From Rhizobium metallidurans (GTDB lineage: Bacteria; Pseudomonadota; Alphaproteobacteria; Rhizobiales; Rhizobiaceae), in contig NZ_JACIDW010000005.1 in the NCBI RefSeq assembly GCF_014196505.1, positions 1-64,000 on the forward strand: 64,000 nucleotides of DNA, in the 5' to 3' direction. The translations under genes and the position numbers were made by a program. The notes below the pieces were generated by a model. It searched no databases and had not been told where the DNA came from. It worked only from the letters and a program-made list of their open reading frames with translations. Of this stretch, positions 32,304-41,966 are shown piece after piece (within the stretch, counting starts at the first letter, position 1; every line of letters starts with the position of its first letter).

Positions 32304-33137
32304 TCAGCCCAGCTGCCGCTCGATGGCCTTGGCGGCCTGCCAGAGTTCTTCCATCCGCTCCAGCGTCGCGGCCTCCAGCGTTTCACCTTCTGCTTCAAGA
32401 GACGTTTCTATATGGCTGAAACGGCGCCGGAACTTCGTATTCGTCCCGCGCAGGGATTGCTCCGGATCGGCCTTGACATGCCGGCCGATATTGACCACGG
32501 CGAAGATCAGGTCGCCGAGCTCGTCGCTGACCTTGGCGTGGTCGCCCGAGGCCAACGCCTCTCTCAATTCCGCGATCTCCTCCTCGATCTTGTCGAGAAT
32601 GGGCTCCGGCGCCGACCAGTCGAAGCCGACCTTGGCGGCGCGTTCCTGCAGCTTCAGCGCTTCCGTCAGCGCCGGAAAGCTGCGCTGCACGGAACCCAGG
32701 AACCCGGCCTTGAAATCCTCCGAAATCCCGCGCGCGGCCCGACGTTCGGCGCGCTCGCGCTTTTCCGCCTGCTTGATATCGTCCCACTGCTTCTTCACCG
32801 CGTCGGGCGTATCCGCGTCGGAGCGGGCGAAGACATGCGGATGGCGGCGGATCATCTTTCTCGTGATCGCTTCGACCACGTCGCCGAACGAAAACGCGCC
32901 GGCCTCCTCGGCCATGCGGGCATGGAACACGACCTGCAGCAACAGGTCGCCCAATTCGTCGCAGAGGTCGTCCATATCGTTGCGCTCGATCGCGTCGGAG
33001 ACCTCGTAGGCCTCCTCGATCGTGTAGGGCTTGATCGTCTCGAAGGTCTGGACGATGTCCCAGGGGCAACCGGTCTCGGGATTGCGAAGGGCGGCCATGA
33101 TCTCGATCAGGCGGGAAATGTCTTTGGAGGCTTCCAT
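32304..33137 (-). CDS. mazG: nucleoside triphosphate pyrophosphohydrolase MazG
   Basis: 277 residues with two MazG helical domains. The first has the metal-binding pattern EEAYEVSDAIER then DELGDLLLQVVFHARMAEE. The second, around residues 165-240, has EEIAELREAL then DELGDLIFAVVNIGR. It hydrolyses damaged or excess NTPs. It lies 19 bases after the deaminase gene. Confidence 0.95.
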   Translation of the reverse strand: MEASKDISRLIEIMAALRNPETGCPWDIVQTFETIKPYTIEEAYEVSDAIERNDMDDLCDELGDLLLQVVFHARMAEEAGAFSFGDVVEAITRKMIRRHPHVFARSDADTPDAVKKQWDDIKQAEKRERAERRAARGISEDFKAGFLGSVQRSFPALTEALKLQERAAKVGFDWSAPEPILDKIEEEIAELREALASGDHAKVSDELGDLIFAVVNIGRHVKADPEQSLRGTNTKFRRRFSHIETSLEAEGETLEAATLERMEELWQAAKAIERQLG

Positions 33138-33156
33138 CGTGCGCGGGCCGATCGTG

Positions 33157-33744
33157 TCAGTTCAACGGAATGTCGTTGTCGCCCTTGGACGACTGGTAGC
33201 TCTCGGAAAGCGCGTCGTAGCGACCCTTGATCCGCGCCGTCTGCGCCTTGAGGTCGACCTTTCTGGCATCACTCTCGGTCTCGACGAGATCGGCGATCGC
33301 GAAGCTGTTCCAGAAGGCGTTGCTGCGACTGTAGCCGCCAGGCTCGAGCCCGAACACTTCCTTCAGGATCTTCAGGTCGTGGGGGATCGCGAAGGCGTCG
33401 CGGGAATCCTCGTGGCTGAAGAAATAGTAGAAATTGTCGAACCCGGCCCAGGTGATCGCTGACATGCACATGGTGCAGGGCTCATGCGTCGAGAGGAAGA
33501 TCAGGTCCTTGGTGGCAGGCTTCTCGCCCAGCTCGTAGAAACGCTTCAGCGTATGCACCTCGCCATGCCAGAGCGGATTTTCCAGCTCGTTGTTGGTCTC
33601 GGCGACCACGAGCGAAAGGTCCGATTTGCGCAGGATGGCGGCGCCGAAGACCTTGTTGCCGAGGCCGACGCCGCGTTCGGTCATCGGCAGGATATCGCGC
33701 TCCATGACATCGAGAAGGCGGGCGGCAATGGTGGTGTCGGACAT
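33157..33744 (-). CDS. nucleoside/nucleobase deaminase family protein
   Basis: 195 residues of the zinc cytidine-deaminase superfamily. HGE (zinc His and catalytic Glu) and PCTMC (two zinc Cys) are present. The C-terminal ~70 residues after HEDSRDAF are longer than in typical TadA proteins, so I would not call it a tRNA deaminase. AAGGAG lies six bases before the ATG. The substrate may be guanine, cytosine or a modified base; undecided. Confidence 0.75.
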   Translation of the reverse strand: MSDTTIAARLLDVMERDILPMTERGVGLGNKVFGAAILRKSDLSLVVAETNNELENPLWHGEVHTLKRFYELGEKPATKDLIFLSTHEPCTMCMSAITWAGFDNFYYFFSHEDSRDAFAIPHDLKILKEVFGLEPGGYSRSNAFWNSFAIADLVETESDARKVDLKAQTARIKGRYDALSESYQSSKGDNDIPLN

Positions 33745-33969
33745 GGCGTTCTCCTTGTTGCCGGCACCTTATCGCCGGTACCGCGCCAGGCAAACGAGGA
33801 TTCTTGGGCCAGTCCGAATTTGTCACAGGCTTTGTGCCGCACCGGTGAGTTTTGCTCAAATCATTGACATGCCGGGTAAAACAATACGCGGCCATACCGG
33901 GTTTGGAATTTCTGTTTCTTCATTTGGCTGGTCGGGTGGTGCATATTCCGGCAACTTCGAAATGGATTG
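33745..33969. promoter_or_regulatory. divergent deaminase/cysG intergenic region
   Basis: About 225 bases between two divergent operons, so promoters for both are expected. The half next to cysG (33850-33960) is AT-rich. A short GCCGGCACC/GCCGGTACC direct repeat lies near 33762-33782. I could not find a confident named operator. Confidence 0.35.
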
Positions 33970-35409
33970 ATGATGCCTTCCAAGATTGAGCAACTGTCGG
34001 TTTTTCCTGCCTTCGTTCGTGTCGAAGGCAAGATCGCGGCTGTCTTCGGCAATGGCGATGAAGCCTTCGCCAAGGTGCGCCTTCTGTCGAACACCAAGGC
34101 CCGGATCGTCGCCTATGCGGATCGTCCCGAGGCCGATTATCACGCCCACCTGATCGCCAACCGCATCGAGACTGTCCGTGCGCCCTTCGCGCCCGAGCAG
34201 GTCGATGACGCAACGCTAATCTTCGCCGCAACAGGTGATGGCGCCGCCGATCGCGCCATCGTCGATGCCGCGCGCGCCGCCAGGGTCCCGGCCAATGCCG
34301 TCGATCAGCCCGACTATTGCGATTTCTACACCCCGGCACTCGTCAATCGCGCCCCCGTAGCGGTTGCCATCGGCACGGAAGGTGCGGGGCCCGTTCTCGC
34401 CCAGATGATCCGCGCCCAGGTCGACCAGTTGCTGGCACCGTCGCTCGGCCGCCTTGCCGAACTGGCTGTCAGCTACCGCGGACGCGTCGAGCATATGCTG
34501 GAGAAGGGCGCCACGCGCCGTCTCTTCTGGCGCCGTTTCTTCTCCGGCGCGGTGGCCGATGCTGTCTCCAACGAAAACATGCCGCAAGCGAAAAGCCTTG
34601 CCGACGAGCTGTTGCACTCCGCCGACAAGGCCGATGGCCGCGTCTGGCTGGTCGGCGCCGGCCCGGGTGCTGCTGATCTCCTGACGCTGCGCGCCCAGCG
34701 CGTGATGATGGAAGCCGATGTCATCGTCTATGACGCATTGGTGCCGCGGGAAATCGTCGACATGGGCCGCCGCGATGCGGAGCGCCTCTCGGTCGGCAAG
34801 CGCAAGGGCTGTCATTCCAAGTCGCAGGAAGAGATCAACGACCTCCTCGTCTATCTCGGCCGCCACGGCAAGCGCGTCGTCCGCCTGAAGTCTGGCGATC
34901 CGCTGGTCTATGGTCGCGCCGGCGAGGAAATGGCCGCGCTGCGCGCCGCCGGTATCGCCTACGAGGTCGTGCCCGGCATCACCTCTGCTTTTGCCGCCGC
35001 CGCCGATTTCGAACTGCCGCTGACGCTGCGTGGCGTCGCCTCGTCGCTGGTCTTCACGACGGGCCACGACCTGACCGGCGACGTGCTTCCCGATTGGGCA
35101 AGCCTTGCCGTCTCAGGCGCCACGATCGCCGTCTATATGGGCCGCACCGTCGCCGCATCGGTTGCCGAGCGGCTGATGCGCGCCGGTATCGCGCCGGAAA
35201 CGACGGTCGCCGTCATCGAAAACGCCAGCCGCGCCGATCGTCGGCTGCTGCATGGCACGCTTCGCGATCTGCCCGATCTGCAGAACCGCGATGAACTCAC
35301 CGGACCTGTCATGGTCATCATCGGCGACGCCGTCGCCGGCGCCAATTTCGAACTGTCCGAACCGCTGGTGCGTGCACGTGCCCGGTCCGATGAACTGCTA
35401 AGGAGCTGA
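33970..35409 (+). CDS. cysG: siroheme synthase CysG (trifunctional)
   Basis: About 479 residues. The N-terminal part (1-~215) is the precorrin-2 dehydrogenase/sirohydrochlorin ferrochelatase with the NAD loop GNGDEAFAK. The C-terminal part (from about 220) is uroporphyrinogen-III methyltransferase with WLVGAGPGAADLLTLRAQ, VIVYDALV, RLKSGDPLVYGRAGEE and VVPGITSAFAAAA. It makes siroheme for the CysI hemoprotein encoded two genes later. The ATG at 33970 and the one at 33973 are both possible. Confidence 0.95.
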   Translation: MMPSKIEQLSVFPAFVRVEGKIAAVFGNGDEAFAKVRLLSNTKARIVAYADRPEADYHAHLIANRIETVRAPFAPEQVDDATLIFAATGDGAADRAIVDAARAARVPANAVDQPDYCDFYTPALVNRAPVAVAIGTEGAGPVLAQMIRAQVDQLLAPSLGRLAELAVSYRGRVEHMLEKGATRRLFWRRFFSGAVADAVSNENMPQAKSLADELLHSADKADGRVWLVGAGPGAADLLTLRAQRVMMEADVIVYDALVPREIVDMGRRDAERLSVGKRKGCHSKSQEEINDLLVYLGRHGKRVVRLKSGDPLVYGRAGEEMAALRAAGIAYEVVPGITSAFAAAADFELPLTLRGVASSLVFTTGHDLTGDVLPDWASLAVSGATIAVYMGRTVAASVAERLMRAGIAPETTVAVIENASRADRRLLHGTLRDLPDLQNRDELTGPVMVIIGDAVAGANFELSEPLVRARARSDELLRS

Positions 35410-35411
35410 CT

Positions 35412-35726
35412 ATGGGAGACAAGGTTCTGACCGCCAACAGGCTGACCGACGGCATCGCCGTCTGGCTCGATGCCAACGGCACCTGGGTGACGTCGCTGCA
35501 GGATGCGCTGGTCGCGCGCCATGCCGAGGCCGTCGCCGCGCTGGAGGCGATCGGCAAGAAGTCCTATGCCGATAATCTGGTCGTCGATGTCGCCGTGGTT
35601 GACGTGCAGGAGACCGATGGTGTTCTCTGGCCGCTGCGCCTTCGCGAGCGCATTCGTGCACAGGGTCCGACCATGGAATACGCGCCGGGCTACAAGCCCG
35701 CCGATCCCGCATTCATTGCAGTCTGA
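35412..35726 (+). CDS. DUF2849 domain protein
   Basis: 104 residues, small soluble protein starting two bases after cysG (GTTCTGACCGCCAACAGG region encodes VLTANRLTDG). The pattern VLTANRLTDGIAVWLDANGTW and a C-terminal RERIRAQGPTMEYAPGY fits DUF2849, which is repeatedly found between cysG and cysI in alphaproteobacteria. A role in sulfite reduction is inferred from context only. Confidence 0.8.
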   Translation: MGDKVLTANRLTDGIAVWLDANGTWVTSLQDALVARHAEAVAALEAIGKKSYADNLVVDVAVVDVQETDGVLWPLRLRERIRAQGPTMEYAPGYKPADPAFIAV

Positions 35727-35734
35727 GGAATACC

Positions 35735-37408
35735 ATGTACCGTTACGACGAATTTGACCATGCCTTTGTCGCCGAGCGCGTCGCGCAGTTCCGCGATCAG
35801 GTTGAGCGCCGTCTGTCCGGCGAGCTGGCCGAGGACGCGTTCAAGCCGCTGCGCCTGATGAACGGCGTCTATCTTCAGCTGCATGCCTACATGCTGCGCA
35901 TCGCCATTCCCTACGGCACGCTGAATTCCAAGCAGATGCGCATGCTGGCACATGTCGCGCGCACCTACGACCGTGGCTACGGCCACTTCACGACCCGCCA
36001 GAACCTGCAGTTCAACTGGCCGAAACTGTCCGACATGCCCGACGTGCTGGCCGAGCTCGCCACCGTCGAGATGCATGCGATCCAGACCTCGGGCAACTGC
36101 ATCAGAAACGTCACCGCCGACCACTTCGCCGGTGCCGCCGCCGATGAAGTCGCTGATCCTCGCCCATACGCCGAAATCCTGCGCCAGTGGTCTTCCGTCC
36201 ATCCGGAATTCTCCTTCCTGCCGCGCAAGTTCAAGATTGCCGTGACCGGCGCCGAGCGCGATCGTGCCGCGATCCAGGTTCACGACATCGGCTTGCACCT
36301 GAAGAAGAACGACAAGGGCGAGATCGGCTTTGCCGTCTATGTCGGCGGCGGCCAGGGCCGTACGCCGATGATCGCCAAGCTGATCAAGGACTTCCTGCCG
36401 GAAGAGGACCTGCTGTCCTACACGACTGCCGTCATGCGCGTGTATAACCTGCACGGCCGCCGCGACAACAAGTACAAGGCCCGCATCAAGATCCTCGTCC
36501 ACGAAACGGGCGCCGAGGAACTGGCCCGCCAGGTCGAGGTCGAGTTCGCGGCGCTGAAGGACACCGAGCTGAAGCTCCCGGAAGTCGACGTTGCCGCTAT
36601 CACCGCCTATTTCGCGCCGCCGGCTTTGCCTGAGCGTGCCGAAGGCTGGGAAAATCTCGCCCGCTGGAAGAAGGCCGATCCGGCGTTCTCGCGCTGGGTC
36701 CACCAGAACGTCCAGCCGCACAAGAATCCCGATTACGGCATGGTCACGATCTCGCTGAAGCCGATCGGCGGCATCCCGGGCGACGCTTCCGACAGCCAGA
36801 TGGATGCGGTTGCCGATATCGCCGAGGAATACGCCTTTGACGAAATCCGCGTCAGCCACGAGCAGAACCTGATCCTGCCGCATGTGGCGCTGGCCGACCT
36901 CGAAGCCGTCTATCGCGGTCTGGTCACAATCGGTCTCGCCGAAGCCAATGCCGGCCTGATCACCGACATCATTGCCTGTCCCGGCTTGGACTACTGCGCG
37001 CTCGCCAATGCGCGCTCGATCCCTGTCGCGCAGGAAATCTCCAGGCGTTTCGGCAACCCCGAGCGTCAGGCCGAGATCGGTGAGCTGAAGATCAAGATCT
37101 CCGGCTGCATCAACGCTTGCGGTCACCACCATGTCGGCCATATCGGTCTGCTGGGTGTCGAGAAGAAGGGCGCCGAACTCTACCAGATCACGCTCGGCGG
37201 TTCCGGCGACGAACACACCTCGATCGGAGAAATCATCGGCCGCGGCTTCGAGCCGGAGAAGGTGACGGATGCGATCGAGAAGATCGTCGACACCTACCTC
37301 GGCCTGCGCAACGATCCGTCGGAGATCTTCCTCGATGCCTATCGCCGCGTCGGACCGCAGCCCTTCAAGGATGCGCTCTACGGTGATTCCAAGGCGGAGG
37401 CCGCGTAG
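35735..37408 (+). CDS. cysI: sulfite/nitrite reductase hemoprotein subunit
   Basis: 557 residues with the duplicated ferredoxin-like/siroheme domains. Cluster ligands are Cys415 and Cys421 (CPGLDYC) and Cys458 and Cys462 (SGCINACGHHH), which hold the 4Fe-4S cluster coupled to siroheme. It reduces sulfite to sulfide for cysteine synthesis; a nitrite role cannot be excluded from sequence. CysG supplies the siroheme. The stop and the next start share one base. Confidence 0.94.
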   Translation: MYRYDEFDHAFVAERVAQFRDQVERRLSGELAEDAFKPLRLMNGVYLQLHAYMLRIAIPYGTLNSKQMRMLAHVARTYDRGYGHFTTRQNLQFNWPKLSDMPDVLAELATVEMHAIQTSGNCIRNVTADHFAGAAADEVADPRPYAEILRQWSSVHPEFSFLPRKFKIAVTGAERDRAAIQVHDIGLHLKKNDKGEIGFAVYVGGGQGRTPMIAKLIKDFLPEEDLLSYTTAVMRVYNLHGRRDNKYKARIKILVHETGAEELARQVEVEFAALKDTELKLPEVDVAAITAYFAPPALPERAEGWENLARWKKADPAFSRWVHQNVQPHKNPDYGMVTISLKPIGGIPGDASDSQMDAVADIAEEYAFDEIRVSHEQNLILPHVALADLEAVYRGLVTIGLAEANAGLITDIIACPGLDYCALANARSIPVAQEISRRFGNPERQAEIGELKIKISGCINACGHHHVGHIGLLGVEKKGAELYQITLGGSGDEHTSIGEIIGRGFEPEKVTDAIEKIVDTYLGLRNDPSEIFLDAYRRVGPQPFKDALYGDSKAEAA

Positions 37409-37920
37409 TGACTAGGATCTGGAGAGAAACCGGCTTCGTCGAGAACGACCCGTGGGTCATCGAGACCGAGGAAGTGAAGGCGGGCGAGGGGCAGAAGCCT
37501 CTGCTCAGCCTTGAGGAACTGGCGGTCAAGGCCGAGGAGAGCAACGAAGTCGGCTTCGGCGTGCTGATCAAGCCCGCCGACGACGTGCGCAAGCTCGAGC
37601 CCTATCTCTATCGCCTCGAACTGGTGGCGGTGGCTTTTCCGGCCTTCAACGACGGCCGCGCCTTCAGCCATGCATCGCTGCTGCGTGAACGTCTCGGCTA
37701 TACCAACGAGCTGCGCGCCGTCGGCGATGTGCTGATCGACCAGGTGCCGCACATGCTGCGCTGTGGCATCGACAGCTTCGCGGTCACCAACGAGACTGCG
37801 ATAAAGCGTCTCACCGAAAAGCGCCTGCCGGAGATTCCGCATTATTATCAGCCGACTGCGCGTGACGCGGAGCCGGGCAAGAGCTATAGTTGGCGCCGTC
37901 AGGCGAAGCCGGCGGCATAA
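37408..37920 (+). CDS. DUF934 protein of the sulfite reductase operon
   Basis: 170 residues, starting with GTG at 37408 that overlaps the cysI stop by one base. The block LELVAVAFPAFNDGRAFSHASLLRERLGY (read FPAFNDGRAFS then LLRERLGY) identifies DUF934. Its job is unproven; strict coupling to cysI suggests assembly of, or electron supply to, the reductase. Confidence 0.85.
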   Translation: MTRIWRETGFVENDPWVIETEEVKAGEGQKPLLSLEELAVKAEESNEVGFGVLIKPADDVRKLEPYLYRLELVAVAFPAFNDGRAFSHASLLRERLGYTNELRAVGDVLIDQVPHMLRCGIDSFAVTNETAIKRLTEKRLPEIPHYYQPTARDAEPGKSYSWRRQAKPAA

Positions 37921-37957
37921 GGCCGGCTCGCCGTTTCAAAATTTGCGGAACGGTGCA

Positions 37958-39169
37958 ATGAAGACTTTCGAAATCGCGGTGATCGGCGGCGGACTGGCCG
38001 GAATGATCGCCGCAATCGCTCTTGGACGCGGCGGACGCAACGTTGCACTCGTTGCTCCGCCGGCACCAAGGGAAGACCGCCGGACCACGGCGCTGATGGA
38101 TCAGTCGATCCGCTTCCTCGACCGGCTGACGCTCTGGGAGCGCCTGCGGCCGTCTTCCGCGCCGCTATCGACCATGCGCATCATCGACGGCACCAACCGC
38201 CTGTTGCGCGCGCCGACCGCGACCTTTCGCGCCGCCGAAGTCGGGCTCGAAGCCTTCGGCTACAATTTTCCCAACAAGGCATTGATGGATGTGCTGGAAG
38301 CGGCCGCCGCCGCCGAGGGCAACATCACCCGTTTCACCGCCTTCGCCGATGTGATCGATGTTACCGAGGACGCCGTCTCCATCTCGCTCGACAATGGCGA
38401 GACGCTCACCGCCGATTTCGCGATCGGTGCCGATGGCCGCAAGTCGAAGCTGCGCGAGACGGTTGGTATCGACGTCAAGAAATGGTCCTATCCGCAGTCG
38501 GCCATGGTGTTGAATTTCGAGCATTCCCTGCCGCACGAAAACATATCCACCGAATTCCACACGGAAAGCGGTCCCTTTACGCAAGTGCCGCTCCCCGGCA
38601 AGCGCTCGAGCCTCGTCTGGGTGCAGAGCCCTTCGGATGCTGAAGCGCGCCGGGAGCTTTCGCTGGCCGAGCTTGGCAATGTCGTCGAGGAGCGCATGCA
38701 GTCGCTGCTGGGCAAGGTGACTGTCGAGGACGGTGTGCAGATCTGGCCGCTGTCGGGCATGATGGCACACCGCTCCGGCAAGGGCAGGGTGGCGCTGATC
38801 GGCGAGGCGTCCCACGTCTTCCCGCCCATCGGCGCTCAGGGTCTGAATCTGAGCCTGCGCGATGTCATGGCGCTGACCGATATCCTCTGCGACCGGGCGG
38901 AACTGCCGATCTCGAAGGATGCGGGCAGCCAGTTCGACCGCAAGCGCCGCGTCGATATCATGACCCGCACGGCAAGCGTCGACGTGCTGAACCGCTCGCT
39001 TCTATCCGATTTCCTGCCGATGCAGGTGCTGCGCGCGGCCGGCCTGCATATCCTGGCCGCCATCCCGCCGTTCCGCAGCATGGTGATGCGCGAGGGTGTC
39101 GAACCGGGGCGCGGTCTACGCGCGATCCCGGATGCGATCAAGGAACACCTACGTCGGAAGAAAGCCTGA
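37958..39169 (+). CDS. UbiH/UbiF-family FAD-dependent hydroxylase
   Basis: 403 residues. N-terminal FAD motif AVIGGGLAGMIAAIALG, the middle GADGRKSKLRE, and C-terminal RVALIGEASHVFPPIGAQGLNLSLRD, the diagnostic UbiH/COQ6 motif. Such proteins hydroxylate ubiquinone precursors. ATG at 37958 was chosen because it begins the conserved flavin-binding strand. It converges on ccdA. Confidence 0.88.
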   Translation: MKTFEIAVIGGGLAGMIAAIALGRGGRNVALVAPPAPREDRRTTALMDQSIRFLDRLTLWERLRPSSAPLSTMRIIDGTNRLLRAPTATFRAAEVGLEAFGYNFPNKALMDVLEAAAAAEGNITRFTAFADVIDVTEDAVSISLDNGETLTADFAIGADGRKSKLRETVGIDVKKWSYPQSAMVLNFEHSLPHENISTEFHTESGPFTQVPLPGKRSSLVWVQSPSDAEARRELSLAELGNVVEERMQSLLGKVTVEDGVQIWPLSGMMAHRSGKGRVALIGEASHVFPPIGAQGLNLSLRDVMALTDILCDRAELPISKDAGSQFDRKRRVDIMTRTASVDVLNRSLLSDFLPMQVLRAAGLHILAAIPPFRSMVMREGVEPGRGLRAIPDAIKEHLRRKKA

Positions 39170-39228
39170 CTTCATCGCGATCAGGAGAGACTGCGGCCAC
39201 TGCCGCTTGCCTGCGAACAAGCCAAGGC

Positions 39229-39978
39229 CTAGCCGATTTTCATCAGGATTGGAAAGGTCTGCTGGAACCAGATCGCGGCGTCGGTGACGAATCCGAAGAT
39301 GAAGGCGAGGCCGGTGAGGATGAGGAACACGCCCATTATCTTCTCGACCGTTCCTACGTGACGGCGGAAGCGGGTGAGGAAGTTCATGAAGGCGCCGGAA
39401 AAGGCGGCGGCGATCCAGAAGGGAACGGCAAGGCCTAGCGAATAGACCGCAAGCAGGCTGGCGCCCGAGCCGACCGTTTCGCGCGAGGCCGCGACACCAA
39501 GGATGGTGCCGAGCACGGGGCCGATGCACGGCGTCCAGCCGAAGGCGAAGGCAAGCCCCATCACATAGGCGCCCGTCAGCGTGGCCGGCTTGCCGTTGCC
39601 CTGAAAGCGTGCTTCCCGCGACAACAGGCCGATCCGGAAGACACCCAGGAAATTCAGGCCCATGACGATGATGACCAGCCCGCCGATCTTGGAGAGCAGG
39701 TCGAGATGCTGGCGCAGCGCCATGCCGATGCTCGACGCGCCCGCGCCGAGCGCCACGAAGACGGTGGCGAACCCAAGCGTGAAGAACAGCGCCGAAAACA
39801 GCACGCTGCGACGCGTATCCGGCGCGATGGTCACCGTTCCTCCGCCGCGGAACTGGTCGACGGATATGCCGGCCATGTAACAGAGATAGGGGGGGACCAG
39901 CGGCAAGACGCAGGGCGAAAGAAACGACAGTGCACCGGCAAGCAAGGCACTAAACAGGGAAATATCGGCAATCGACAC
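39229..39978 (-). CDS. ccdA: CcdA/DsbD-like thiol-disulfide interchange membrane protein
   Basis: 249 residues, six membrane segments, with the two essential cysteines of the family: Cys23 in LSPCVLPL and Cys151 in GWTPCIGP. It passes reducing power from cytoplasmic thioredoxin to the periplasm for cytochrome c maturation. The start is a GTG at 39978 with GGAG upstream. No other cytochrome c maturation gene is adjacent. Confidence 0.92.
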   Translation of the reverse strand: MSIADISLFSALLAGALSFLSPCVLPLVPPYLCYMAGISVDQFRGGGTVTIAPDTRRSVLFSALFFTLGFATVFVALGAGASSIGMALRQHLDLLSKIGGLVIIVMGLNFLGVFRIGLLSREARFQGNGKPATLTGAYVMGLAFAFGWTPCIGPVLGTILGVAASRETVGSGASLLAVYSLGLAVPFWIAAAFSGAFMNFLTRFRRHVGTVEKIMGVFLILTGLAFIFGFVTDAAIWFQQTFPILMKIG

Positions 39979-40131
39979 GCGGTTCTCCGGCGCAGGGCAT
40001 TCGTGTGCAGTCCTAGCGCAGCCGATGGCCCGCCGCCAATCACCTTTTTGCGCCTCACCTCTGGGGAGCTTGGCTGGACCGATACAACCTGTGTTAATTG
40101 TCTGGCAATTGAGACGGTCTACTGTAATCCC

Positions 40132-41937
40132 ATGCGGATCAGCGTCATCACCAACTGGGCCTATGCAGCGACGGTTGTTCTGACCGTCCTCTCCGGGTCT
40201 GCCTTCATCCTTTCCGCCACCAGCGCGAACCGCGAGCGGATCGCGGTCGAGGAACATCTGGCGCTGAGCGATCTCGCCGAAGGCCTTGCGCTGGGTGCCG
40301 AGGAACGTACCGATGAAGCGCGCCTTTATGTCATGCGCGACGATATCAGCTATCTCGACGCCTTCCAGGGCAAGGAAGCCGAGGAGCGCCTGCGCGAACG
40401 TTCGATCAAGGGCATCCGCGACTTGGGCGTCGCGCCTATCGAACTGCAGGCGCTCGATGACGTGCAGAAGAACGCCGACGTTCTCGACAGGATCGAGCAG
40501 GAGGCCATCGCCCTCTATCGCAAGGGCGATCAGGCAGGCGCCCGCCAGGCCCTGTTCGGCCCGGAACACGAGCGTATCCAGACGGCCCTGCTCAGCGCCG
40601 TCACGCGCTTCCGCGACCTGGTGAACGCGCGCACCCAGGCGGTGATGCAGGACACGCAGAAGCGCAGCGACTGGTGGGGCTTTGTCGCCAAGACGCTTTT
40701 GGCTGTCACCGCAGCCGTGTTTCTCAGCGTTCTCTATTTCATTCTCAAGCGTCGTATCGCCATGCCGTTGATGCGGATGACCGGCATCGTCACCCGCCTT
40801 GCCAGGCAGGACTACGCCGTCGACGTGCCGCTCGATCGCCGCCGCGACGAAATCGGCGAGATGAACGAGGCGATCCACATATTCCGCGAAAACGGCCTGG
40901 AACGCGATCGCCTGGATGCCGAACGCCGGCGCGATCAGCAGACGAAGGACCTGATCCTGCAGATGATGCACCGCCTGCAGGCCTGTCAGGCGCAGGATGA
41001 ACTGGCCGAAGTCGTGGCGCTATTCGCCCCGCAGATCTTTCCGGATCTCGCCGGCAACCTCTACATCATGAACGAGAGCCGCTCGACATTGTCGCGCATC
41101 TCCTCCTGGCACGAGCCACGGCGGTCCGAGCCGGTGTTTCCCGCGACGGCCTGCTGGGGCCTGCGGCGCGGCCGCCCGCATGCAAGCTCGCGGGAGCACG
41201 GCGACATCAGCTGCCAGCACCTCGACCATCAGGATGCGATGGGGCTTTGCGTTCCGCTGACGGCGCAGGGCGATGTCGTCGGCTTGCTCTATTTCGAGGA
41301 ACGGCCGCAGGGCCACATTCAGGCGGAGGCGTCGCGGCTCTATCTCGAGCTGATCGCCGAGAATATCGGCCTGGCGGCCGCCAATCTGCAGCTGCGCGAC
41401 AAGCTGACCAACCTTTCCATTCGCGACGCGCTGACGGGGCTTTACAACAGGCGCTCGCTTGACGAGGACGTGAACCATCACGCGCGAGACCGCGAGATGG
41501 AGCAGCTTTGCTGCATGATGATCGACATCGATCACTTCAAGCGCTTCAACGACGAGTTCGGCCACGATGCCGGCGACGAGGTGATGCGCTACGTCGCCCA
41601 GACCATTGTCGATACGATTGGCGAGGCCGGTCGCGCCTACCGGTTTGGCGGCGAGGAGTTCACCGTCCTGCTGCCCGGTATCGGCGACGCCGAAGGTTTC
41701 GACATCGCCGAGCGCCTGAGGTCCAATATTCGCGGCCTGCCGCTTTCGCATCGCGGCCGCATTCTCGGGCCGATATCGGTATCGATCGGCGTCGGCTCGC
41801 TGGCCGAAGGCGCCGCCGTCTCGACATTGCTCACCCGCGCCGACGCAGCGCTGCTGGAAGCCAAGGCGCAGGGACGGAACATGACCGTCATGGCCTCCGT
41901 GCTTCTACCTGATAGCAAAAGACGCGGTTCCGCCTGA
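40132..41937 (+). CDS. membrane GGDEF protein with HAMP and GAF domains
   Basis: 601 residues, probable diguanylate cyclase. Order: membrane segment (about 9-30), periplasmic four-helix-type sensor (35-180), second membrane segment (about 185-205), HAMP (about 206-260), GAF-like domain (about 290-430), GGDEF domain (about 435-590). The active loop reads RFGGEEF, catalytically competent. The RxxD inhibitory site expected before it is absent (GEAGRAYRF), so product feedback may be lost. ATG at 40132 chosen at the start of the first membrane segment. Confidence 0.88.
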   Translation: MRISVITNWAYAATVVLTVLSGSAFILSATSANRERIAVEEHLALSDLAEGLALGAEERTDEARLYVMRDDISYLDAFQGKEAEERLRERSIKGIRDLGVAPIELQALDDVQKNADVLDRIEQEAIALYRKGDQAGARQALFGPEHERIQTALLSAVTRFRDLVNARTQAVMQDTQKRSDWWGFVAKTLLAVTAAVFLSVLYFILKRRIAMPLMRMTGIVTRLARQDYAVDVPLDRRRDEIGEMNEAIHIFRENGLERDRLDAERRRDQQTKDLILQMMHRLQACQAQDELAEVVALFAPQIFPDLAGNLYIMNESRSTLSRISSWHEPRRSEPVFPATACWGLRRGRPHASSREHGDISCQHLDHQDAMGLCVPLTAQGDVVGLLYFEERPQGHIQAEASRLYLELIAENIGLAAANLQLRDKLTNLSIRDALTGLYNRRSLDEDVNHHARDREMEQLCCMMIDIDHFKRFNDEFGHDAGDEVMRYVAQTIVDTIGEAGRAYRFGGEEFTVLLPGIGDAEGFDIAERLRSNIRGLPLSHRGRILGPISVSIGVGSLAEGAAVSTLLTRADAALLEAKAQGRNMTVMASVLLPDSKRRGSA

Positions 41938-41966
41938 GTGAGGGCTGGAGTAAGGGGTAGTGCTTT

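Noticed and set aside
33157..33744. Calling the deaminase gene tadA (tRNA adenosine deaminase)
   Set aside because: The zinc motif fits the superfamily, but the protein is longer, has an atypical C-terminus and lacks the TadA context, so only a family-level call is made.
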